A stretch of 64,000 bases of DNA from Paraphysomonas bandaiensis (lineage: Eukaryota; Chrysophyceae): positions 124,001 to 188,000 of the forward strand of contig CBFFRP010000399.1 in NCBI GenBank assembly GCA_965644295.1, written 5' to 3'. Both the position numbers and the translations under genes were made by a program. Positions within the stretch are counted from its first letter, which is position 1, and every line of letters starts with the position of its first letter. The notes below the pieces were generated by a model. That model was given only the letters and a program-made list of their open reading frames with translations. It was not told the origin of the DNA and searched no databases. Of this stretch, positions 48,354 to 58,100 are shown piece by piece.

Positions 48354-48504
48354 GTTATGGTAGATATGTATGTACCTTAAGAGATGCTGTGATCAAGAGA
48401 TGAGCGAGATTAATGTATGTAGAAATACACTGCATCTACATCTCCGGTATACGGAATCATACCAAGAATTTGAAAATACTGACCCGTTAAGCACTCTGTA
48501 TGTG

Positions 48505-49057
48505 TGTATGTATGTATGTATGTATGTATGTAGGTATGTATGTAGGTAGGTAGGTAGGTACGTATGTATGTATGTATGTATGTATGTATGTATGTATGTA
48601 TGTATGTATGTATGTATGTATGTATGTATGTATGTATGTATGTATGTATGTAGGTATGTATGTATGTATGTATGTATGTACATGTATGTATGTATGTATG
48701 TATGTATGTATGTATGTATGTATGTATGTATGTATGTATGTATGTATGTATGTATGTATGTATGTATGTATGTATGTATGTATGTATGTATGTATGTATG
48801 TATGTATGTATGTATGTATGTATGTATGTATGTATGTATGTATGTATGTATGTATGTATGTATGTATGTATGTATGTATGTATGTATGTATGTATGTATG
48901 TATGTATGTATGTATGTATGTATGTATGTATGTATGTATGTATGTATGTATGTATGTATGTATGTATGTATGTATGTATGTATGTATGTATGTATGTATG
49001 TATGTATGTATGTATGTATGTATGTATGTATGTATGTATGTATGTATGTATGTATGT
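48505..49057. repeat. (TGTA)n microsatellite, about 550 bp
   Basis: Tetranucleotide array in the 750-bp spacer between two divergent genes, ending about 46 nt before the start codon at 49104. Its left end carries a (GTAG) patch at 48542-48560. Internal interruptions are GG at 48653-48654 and CATG at 48681. The interval between the two interruptions is the same (27 nt) as in the array at 21288-21784. Long frames in it are repeat artefacts. Confidence 0.97.
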
Positions 49058-49103
49058 GCATATGCCTCTTAAGTGGCTATAGAACTTCATTCAACACACT
49101 CTA

Positions 49104-50478
49104 ATGTCATCTACTATTCTTCGCACTGGAATTATCCTCCTATTCACTGCTATCCTCATTTACCGGTTAGCATCTAATCCCTCATTAGCTACATTCGGCT
49201 ATATAGCTGTATCATGGGCGCTGGACTATGACAGGGATCAGCCCACTATACAAAACTATGACGGACAAATAGAAGATCATATATTTAAACATCGTTTTAT
49301 TCCAATTAATCAAACATATCATGGTCTCCCTGTAGAAGCAACATATCATGTAGTGGAATGTGGTAAAGAGGATGCTGAGCCGATTGTATTCGGACATGGA
49401 CTATGTGAGAACTGGCGTGTATGGAAAAAGATTATGACAGAGTTTTGCAGTACTCATAGGGTTGTTGCATATGATTCAGAGGGAATGGGTCAGAGTGCTT
49501 GGCCTAATGTTCTCCGCGATCTACCGAAGGGACAGTCGACAACTTTTATGGCTGATATGCAAATGGAAATGCTCAGAAAAATCGGCATTCGTCGTTTTAA
49601 TTTAGTGATTACTGATTACAGTTTTTGGACAACTCTCTCAATGCTAAGTGATTTTGGTGACACTATATTACGGTATGGTAAGCTGCAATCGGTACGTGTA
49701 ATTTACTTGTATTGTTACTGTCTGACGTATGAACCAGACGGTTGGTGTTGAAGATGTGAACAGAATCCCGCAAGGCAAATTGATGAAAGCAATTCCTCGC
49801 ACAATGGACTTCATAACGAATTTGAATAAGTTTGCTTTGGCGCGAGTACTATTCGGTAAGCCGTTGTTGCAGTGGCCAGCTGTAGTGGGGAACCGGAGAA
49901 ATGCCCGAGAGATTCCTGACAGCGAGTTCAATGAGGTCATCCTCAGTGGTCTCCGAGAAAACGGTCTCACTGCATGGGTGTACTTCTACAATTATGGACG
50001 GGATATGTGTGCGCAGATGGACTACCAGATTGATGTCTTCAGACAGGCCCGCTATCCTGTACTTATTCTCCAAGGTGACTCCGATAGAGGACAGGTGAAC
50101 CCCTTCGTGTCATGTCGTCTACTCTTATTCCTTCGTCTATTTTGTAGCCCAAAGAGCTTTTTGATGGTACTGCAGCCATGGAAATCGTAGAGCGTCCAGC
50201 TGTATCGATGAGGGAGAAGATGTCACGGTACAATCACACTCACGTAACTGTTACCACGTATTCTGGAGACGGGAGTGTGATTGGCCCTAAAGCGGATGAG
50301 TTTTTCCCGAACAGGTTAGTATCAAGTTCATTTGCAATCACCATGCTAATTTTTTTTGCGTAGTCCTTGGAAAAAATTGCGCATGCTGGAGGGAATAGGA
50401 CACTTTCCTCATATGGAAGCTCCTGATGTTGTTGTCAGTTCGCTGAAAGAGCTCTTTGATGTTCCATTATCCGAATAA
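49104..50478 (+). CDS. alpha/beta hydrolase (epoxide hydrolase/dehalogenase-like), membrane-anchored
   Basis: Four exons: 49104-49691, 49738-50094, 50148-50314 and 50364-50478; 408 residues. An N-terminal hydrophobic helix (TGIILLFTAILIYRL) would anchor or target it. The fold markers are the oxyanion region FGHGLCENWRVWKKIM, RVVAYDSEGMGQS and the elbow strand FNLVITDYSFWTTLSM, where Asp171 sits in the place of the nucleophile (as in GHDWG of epoxide hydrolases). The later YPVLILQGDSDRG gives the acid region, and GIGHFPHMEAPD supplies the catalytic His near residue 384. The substrate is unknown. The start codon is only 46 nt from the microsatellite. Confidence 0.82.
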
Positions 50479-50604
50479 GATTCCTTGGGCATATTAGATA
50501 CCAGAATAACAGCTGTTATATATTCTTTTGAGGGTTTAAACATGCTACATAGTAGTATATAGAATACCTTACGAACTTGCAACACTATGTGATTGCAATT
50601 TTCC

Positions 50605-50865
50605 ATGGTGGAATTTAGTCTAGACACTGTGCTAGTGCTCGCTAATGCAATATCCATTTTTCTTTGCCTCGTTTTATGCATATTGGGAAGTTCACTGCCA
50701 CTATACGCTCTTAGTTTATTAATTCATGTAGTATTTGTACGTCTACATGTCACCTATAGGCTGAAAAACAGACGTGGTGATTTTATGTGGAATAATGCTT
50801 TAACAGAACTAAGAAATAGATATCCAGACAACAAAATAATAAAGATGTTGGGAAGTAAATTATAG
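50605..50865 (+). CDS. small two-helix membrane protein, hypothetical
   Basis: An 86-residue frame from ATG (MVEFSLDTVLVL) to TAG. There are two adjacent hydrophobic segments (LVLANAISIFLCLVLCILGS and LPLYALSLLIHVVFV), then a basic, polar C-terminus (YRLKNRRGDFMWNNALTELR). It begins 126 nt downstream of the hydrolase stop on the same strand. The clear hydrophobic-then-basic layout argues against a random frame. No family is recognised. A TTG 12 nt upstream was not used. Confidence 0.5.
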   Translation: MVEFSLDTVLVLANAISIFLCLVLCILGSSLPLYALSLLIHVVFVRLHVTYRLKNRRGDFMWNNALTELRNRYPDNKIIKMLGSKL

Positions 50866-51308
50866 GGATGTTTAAGTAAGTCAAATGTAATAAAAGAACA
50901 CTTCACGTAATCAACGACAAAGTTAGATTTAAGAAACGGTAAGTACAGATTGGCGAAGAATACTTTGATTAAGTCAACAATATATAAAGTATACAGGGCT
51001 ACAATAGACAATAGAATATTAATGGTAAAATATTAATGTTATTTTTTGTCAAAGTGGCAGAGCAAGTTGCACAACAACTAGGAAGATCTGCGTTTTGCTA
51101 TCATATCAGACATTCATCGTAACGCGTGAACTCTTACCAAAATACAATAGCATTTTAGTATACCATAAAAAATCTTGCTATCGAAGCGTTGATTCATTCA
51201 GCCACAGAATTGAGATCATAAAACAATTTATTAATTACTAGGTAGTAGAAGTCAATCCCATTCAAGCTAGTATAACATCTATTACTCGAAAATACCACAT
51301 CAAGCATT
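50866..51308. other. convergent intergenic region
   Basis: AT-rich spacer. The minus-strand frame 50754-51011 is low-complexity and overlaps the small membrane protein gene; it is not accepted. Confidence 0.5.
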
Positions 51309-52391
51309 TCACTTCTTGAAATCTGTTTTCAGCAAAGGGATATGGTCTTCATTGGTTTTTGAAGTAGGCTTCTCTTGTGAACGCATGGGTGCTTGCTGGT
51401 AGAACATACCAGCCAATAGGCATACACACACAGCTAAAATACCACTGGGTGTGGAATGCTTGTCCCACATTATGACATTCAAAAGAACTGTGATAAATTT
51501 GTTCACGACTCCTACCAGGGTATAGGTTGTTGCGCTGACCATGCCTCTACACAACCAGCCAGTGTACCTGCACATCAATTTTTACAGTCAATAGATAGAT
51601 AGATAGCAAAAGCATACCCAATCATGGTTCCAGCAAAGCACGAGAATAGAAGAATGGCCCATCCATTTGCAGGCATCTCTGCAATACTAATAGATACATC
51701 TTCAAACTCCCCTGATGCGTAACCCAGCGCAAACATAGGAACAAGAGCAAGAATATTGCAGTATAACACTGGACCCCATACTGAGTCCATCTTAACGGAC
51801 GAGGTAAGTTTCTTTCCGTATGTCATTTCAAAGGTGATAAGGAAGAAGTAGAGGATGACCCAGTAGTAGGCCTCGATCCCGCGAAGGGCCAGCTCGGAGT
51901 CCGTAACACAATAGAACACAGCTCCACAAGCAACCACCAACAAAGCCATCGTTGAGCGATACGTTGGCCAGGAACGACCCATGAAAAGGTACTCAACTAT
52001 AGTTACTGCGAGAGGTGAACATGATCTGAAGACAATAACAGTTTCCACGTTCGAATGCGACAGTGCTTTCATGTTCGCAAATATTGCTGCCACGAAAGCA
52101 AGAATATAAAGAGCATATGGTCGTACTTTATCCCATTCAATATCATCAACTTTAACCCCAGCAAACTTAATTCCCAAAACAAACACTGTTGTCGACACTA
52201 ATTGAATAAAACTTACAACTGATGGCCGGGGAATATAGAGCATAGCAGCTTTATTCGCTAACAAGAGTGTAGAGGAACATAAGGAATATCCAGCTATTGC
52301 CATAATGACCTATAAATATCTATGAAATACACTCATGGGATAGGTTAGTATGTACCTGAGAGGATGATGATGTGGATTCAAGTTTTTGCAT
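51309..52391 (-). CDS. nucleotide-sugar transporter (GDP-mannose transporter-like, drug/metabolite superfamily)
   Basis: Three exons: 52391-52356, 52309-51618 and 51567-51309; 328 residues. About ten membrane helices are visible. The N-terminal pattern GYSLCSSTLLLANKAAMLYI, the loop ANMKALSHSNVETVIVFRSC (close to YTSSSLTYLAVPVYTI-type substrate segments) and ITFEMTYGKKL fit the NST family. The GDP-sugar signature GALNK is represented by GVVNK in helix 9/10 (YTLVGVVNKFITVLLNVIMW). The tail ends FKK, a possible COPI/ER-retrieval-like dilysine. It would bring a nucleotide sugar into the Golgi or ER lumen, in keeping with the GT90 gene elsewhere in the window. The sugar is not certain. Confidence 0.87.
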
Positions 52392-53132
52392 GTTATAAAT
52401 AGTGTGAAGATACTGTTATATAGTTAGATAATAGAGTGATATGATTGAATGAGATGAACCTGTCTGTATAATGTAATAAATTTATAATCAACTATCCACT
52501 AATTAATTAATCTTAGTGCTATGTACTGTGTATGCTCTGGTGTTGAGATATATGCAGGTGTTGATATGTATGTATATATATGTATGTGTATATATGGTGT
52601 GGGATACGTGGACTGTATATCCAACAGAGGGTGTACACAGAGGGTACCTACACTATGGTAGAGTACGATGTCCAGTGTGTAGGTATATGTATATGTACTG
52701 TATATGTATATGTATTCTATTCTACAAAATTAGTGGAATATTTCAGTGTCCATTGATTGTGTATACCAAGTACACTGTACACTGTGGTACACGAAGCTAC
52801 CAACCATTATAATAAAATCTGATTTGATTGGATAAAAAAGAATAGTTTGATTGGCTTGGAAGATGAGTTGACTTTATAACTTTTGTCCAGTTTTTTTTTT
52901 TAATTTCTCGAATTAATTATACAGAGTATTTCTTATGTTACAATTATTGTCCAATAAACAAAATTACAATACAAAATTCCCCCTACCTCCAATCCATCTA
53001 TCTATTGAGTGTTAATCCACATACTTTAACCACTAAACTCTCATTCATTTAACTCCTTTAACAATCAAATTCAAATCTATCATTCATTCCATTCCATTCT
53101 TATAAAAATCTTACTATAATTCATACTTAATA
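52392..53132. other. divergent intergenic region
   Basis: AT-rich promoter region between the nucleotide-sugar transporter and DPH2. It has stretches of alternating GTATAT and a T-run near 52892. No exon is accepted (frame 52516-52812 is low-complexity). Confidence 0.5.
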
Positions 53133-54612
53133 ATGTTACATAACTTTAATATTAATAGTGCAATTCATATTATTAATACTTACAAGTTTGCACGTGTGGT
53201 ATTACAATTCCCTGATATTTACTTATCAATATGTACAAATATATATAATTATATTATCAATCATATCAATCCTACTATAGATTTATATATTACAGCAGAT
53301 GCTACATATGGTAGTTCAGTAGATGATATATCAGCTGCTCATATTGATTCGGATTTATTAATATATTTTGGTACTGATATGAGTGGTACGGCATCTATAC
53401 CGGTATTAATTCTACCACAACAAATGGAGATTGATGTACTTTTAACAACTCAATGTATATGTGATTATCATGAGTTTGATGATTCATCTGTAGTGTCAGA
53501 AGGATCTGTTTTACTCATATGTGATCCGAGTTATAATCATGTATTGAATTCTATCGGCGATGCACTACAAAACAAGTTTAAAGGCCTATGTGTTGGAAGA
53601 ATAACACCTCGTGCTGATCCCGATAACTGGACACCGGAAATATCAAAGTTTGATAGTGTAGCTGCTGATATGGAAAGTATTGGTGGTCTTTACTTCAATC
53701 CTGAAGCCGTCATGAATGCTCATACAGTGATATATATTGGCGAGAAGAAAGAACAACTAGTCGGAATTTTGCTCCGTCTAAGCGATTGTCGAGTAATTTC
53801 ATGCAGTCCCCAGTCGTCTAATAAGATGGAGCTTCATCGTGGTCAAGAGACAAAGGAGTTCCGGGAGCGGTACGTGGGGGTCATGCGAGTCAAGGAGGCA
53901 GAGATAATCGGGCTTATAGTTGGCTCTATGGGAATTGATGATGCCACCATGCGTACTCTAGTGGACCAGTTAACTCGATATATTGAAGCTGCTGGAAAAA
54001 AGTGCTACTGCTTTGCTATGGGAAGAATAAATGAAGCCAAGCTTTGCAATTTCCCGGAGGTAATCACGATGTGGCTTTTACGTCCCATGAATAATATGTT
54101 CTCCAGATAAATGTTTTCTGTTTAATATCCAATGATGATACCGCAAGAGTACCTGCGAAGTAAGTGTCTCAGTACTATCGTTTAATATGTCATACTCTTT
54201 GAGCAGGACATTTCATGTTCCGGTCGTGACCCCGTTTGAGTTGGAGCTGGGACTTGGTGCTAGAGAGTGGGACTGTATGTATGTCAGCAGTGCCTCGTAT
54301 AGTCTGGCAAGTGACGAAGAGTATTCGCAACGCCTTAAGCTCATAGAAAGTGGTCGTTCACGGTCATCATCCTATAGCAGCAATGATACAGATGAAGTTG
54401 CTCTACCCTCGACAACTGTTACAGACTCATCCGCCATGACAGTGAAGAGCGGTTCGCAGTTGACTGTATTTCACAGTGCAGCTGCAGACTATTTGGCTCA
54501 ACGCGATTATAGAGGACTAGAATCTACTGTTCCTGTTGACCAAAGTGTTGATGTGTTACCTGGTCAGTTCGGTGTAGCATCCGGATATGATCGGAGTGGT
54601 GTGAATAAGTAA
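53133..54612 (+). CDS. DPH2: diphthamide biosynthesis protein 2 (DPH2), cluster ligands missing
   Basis: Three exons are proposed: 53133-54097, a 12-nt micro-exon 54148-54159, and 54207-54612; 460 residues. Family markers are LYITADATYGSSVDDISAAH, FAMGRINEAKLCNFPEV and VPVVTPFELELGLG. The micro-exon was chosen because it alone joins both sides in phase and yields the expected stretch before VPVVTPFEL. The donor of exon 1 (GTTCTC) is weak; an earlier GTAATC at 54060 is the alternative. DPH2 partners DPH1 in the first step of diphthamide formation on elongation factor 2. Here the usual Cys pair after TYG is Ser61-Ser62, the HYGHACLS-type Cys is absent (YFGTDMS), and the late Cys of the ACP motif is Arg317, so no 4Fe-4S site remains. 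The C-terminal tail is Ser/Asp-rich. Confidence 0.85.
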
Positions 54613-54764
54613 TACATGAACATGTGTAGATACCATAAGCTTTAATACGTACGTTCGAAGAGTCATCTTGTGTTTTTAAGCTTTCTAGAGGTATGCTGCT
54701 ATTAGAACATTATAAACGTTTTGTTAGTTCTACTCTTTAGGGTATATAGCTTTCACATTGGTTC

Positions 54765-55071
54765 TATTAATTTACGCTTTTAGTTAGTGCAATATTGACT
54801 GATTGATATTATAGGAGATATAGTAAGTTTATGATGTTGTAGCCCTGTGAGTTAGGAACCACGTCATTCACCAACATCAACATTCTGTTCTACAAATCAT
54901 ATCTTTAACAGCTACTATATTTTCAGTTTCTTTGTATACTTGTAATAGCTACTCCTATACTGTAGTCATGTATATTCTGTATTTCATTGCTACATAGAAT
55001 ACAGGATAACTACTAGCGATTGACTTTACCAAACTTCAAGTACGCACGTAGGAGTTGGTTGTAGTTCAATA
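54765..55071 (-). repeat. 3' LTR of the copia element
   Basis: 307 bp. On the plus strand it begins TATTAATTTACG and ends GTAGTTCAATA, so the termini are TATT...AATA instead of the common TG...CA. It appears identical to 59637-59943. Confidence 0.95.
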
Positions 55072-55080
55072 CTCCCACTC
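55072..55080 (-). other. polypurine tract of the copia element
   Basis: On the minus strand this reads GAGTGGGAG and abuts the 3' LTR, the expected place and composition for the plus-strand primer. Confidence 0.75.
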
Positions 55081-55119
55081 AATGAACATATCAGAATATA
55101 CTGTGATGAGCAAGTCTAC

Positions 55120-58100
55120 TTAGTGCGATACCATAGTGTGCACATGCTGATAGTGCAGCTTCTCGGACAAGGCTTTAGTCATCACGTCTGCTGTCATCTC
55201 TGCCGTTGGCACATGATTCAGCCTGACGATACAGCCTCCCACTTGCTCTCGAATCCAATGATACTTGATCCGAATATGCTTGGAACGTTTATGATTTACC
55301 GGGTTCTGAGCTAGATCAATCGCACTCTTGCTGTCCATATTCAAGATTGTTGGAGACGCATTCTTACTGAGCTCAAATCCACGAATTCCGAGCTCTGTCA
55401 TCACCCCTCGTATCCATACAATCTCCTGAATTGCAGCATATGCAGCCATATATTCAGCTTCCATAGTCGACGTAGCCACTGTTGGCTGCAGTCTGGACTG
55501 CCATGCAATTGGAGCACCCCACAGATATACGATATACCCTGTAGTGGATCTGCATGTATCCAGATCTCCGGCCCAATCTGCATCAGAGTACACACATAGA
55601 GGGTCTTCATCTGTGAAATTAGGAAATATGATACCTTGATCAACTGTATTTTCTAAATACAATAAAGTATGCAGAGCAGCTTGACATGCAGCGTACGTGG
55701 GTCTTGTGGTGAACCGGGAGAGAAGATTTACTGTATATGCCATGTCTGGTCTAGTATGCACTGCCAAATACATTAAGGCACCAATAACAGATTGATAGGG
55801 AAATGCATCAACGTATTCTCTCTGTTTTCGAGTTTCTTCCTCTTTTGCATCCTTGGACAACTTTAGGCCAGGTGGTAGAGGTGTGGTTGCCTTGCACCGT
55901 CTCTTCTTTTCTGACAACAAGTGATTGAATCTGGCCACAACATCTTTAGCATATGCAGACTGATGTAACTTAATCTGGCCATTATGACGCTCAATGGTAA
56001 GACCTAAATAATGCTTAAGGTCCCCCATATCTTGCATGGCATATTGAGTCTTAAAGGCGCTGATGACTTCTTCAATATGACGGCTGTCAGAGCTGAGCAC
56101 AATGATATCATCTACATACACAAGTATCATATGTAGGTTATCATCAGTACCCTTGAGTACAAATAAACATGGGTCAAGAACACATTGTTTATACCCCATC
56201 GCCTTTATACTGTCCTTCAGCATTGAATGCCAATTTCGAGGCGCTTGTTTTAGGCCATACAAACTCTTCAGAATCTTCAAACAACAGCCTTGTGGAATAT
56301 CTATTCCTGCAGGTGGAGACATAAACACGTCTTCGTCCAGATCTGCATACGGAAATGCCGTTTCTACATCGAGTTGACGGAGTTGCAGATTGTATCGCAG
56401 AGCCAGTGCTAGTGCTAGCCTAAATGATACACCTTTAGCTACTGGGGAGAATGTCTCATTATAGTCGACTCCTTGTTCTTGAGTAAACCCTTTCGCCACA
56501 AGTCGAACTTTGAACTTCTTAATTTTTCCAAGATGGTCGCGCTTTACTTTAAAGACCAATTTAGATTTTATGATTTTTCGGTGTTTCGGCCTTCGGACAA
56601 TCTTCCAGCATGTCCTTCGTTCAAGCTTGTGCACCTCCTTCCTGGTAGCTTCAATCCAGTATGTTCTCTGTGGAGTCTTCTTTGCTTCTGCCAGCGTCTG
56701 TGGCTCTTTAATTGTGCTGTTGGAGGAATCAAGAAACAATGAGACATCGCCGAGGACACCAACGTTAACAATGTGCCGTTTTTTTCGAGGTCGTTTTTCA
56801 GTTCTGGGATTTCGATCTGCCCCACCTGTTGAAGATGCGCCCCGATTTGAGCGGTCAGGAGTCCTCTGTTCATTGTCACTGTCATTACAAGTCTGATCCA
56901 ACTCATTTCGCAAACTATTAAACTTGTCGGTCTGACACTTTGTAGAGTGAGTCATCTTTACTACATCTTTGATATGAATTGGAGTTTGCTCCTCGGTAGT
57001 ATTTCCTTTCATATCTAATCTCCTATATGCAACAATGACTCCTCTTCTCTCTATCACTCTGGTGGTAACATAACACAGGTGTCCATCAAGATGTCTGAGG
57101 CCCACCAGGTACTGATAGTCATTTACACTCTCTGCTGTTTCTGAGGTGTCGATTTGTAGATTATCTATTTCGTCGAAATACTCCTGTGAACGCTCTGGAA
57201 TTGACTCATCAAACTGTGCATTGACTGCAACAATAATAGCATTCAGGTCTGGAATATATATTTGGTGTCCAACAGGTTGTTGACATTGTCCCATATAGTA
57301 TCCAGGTTTTCCCTTTTCTTTCCACTCTTTGCGGCGCTGCTCCTTCGGCACAATAGCCCATGCCTTGCAGCCCCAGATCTTCAAGTCACTCACATCTGGT
57401 GCGGTTCCAGTAATATACTCAAAAGGTGAGATGTATCCTTTCGTTGTCTTCGTAGGTAACCTGTTGATCAGATATACAGCATGCAAGACTGCTTTGAACC
57501 AAAATACTGATGGCATGCCACTATCGAGCAATATAGCAAGGGCCATCTCCTTCACTGTACGATTAGTGCGTTCCGATAGCGAATTCATTTCGGGTGTGTC
57601 ACGTGGAGTCCAAGTAACCTGTACAGTCCTTGTGCTGGTGGTTTCACGTAAGTACTGCCTGACATGTTGCCCTACTAGTTCTCCTGCGCCATCTGCATGA
57701 TATCGTCGTAGTTGCAATCCTTCTTTGACAAGTTGGGTCTCTACCATGTCCTTCATACACTTTAACACTTCACTCCCAGTCTTGTTTTTCAACCCATAAG
57801 CCCATACATGTTTTGCATCACTGTGCTTGAATAGTAACACATGTTTGTAGCCTTCCATCGATGGCGTGTTTAGGACTTCCATCGTATCTGCACTGAGCAC
57901 CCCTCTCTCCTTTGGGTTGTTGTCTAAGTTCATCAACTGGCGTGGAGTCCTGAAGTTCTTTCTCGTGAGTTTCGATCGCATGCAGGTATTACATTTGCAT
58001 ATCGTTTTTTTGTGTTTTTTTCTGAAATATTTCTTGTCCAGATTTATTCCATCAACTAGGCCTCGGCGGTCGGACTCAGTCAGTTTATCATAGTTGACAT

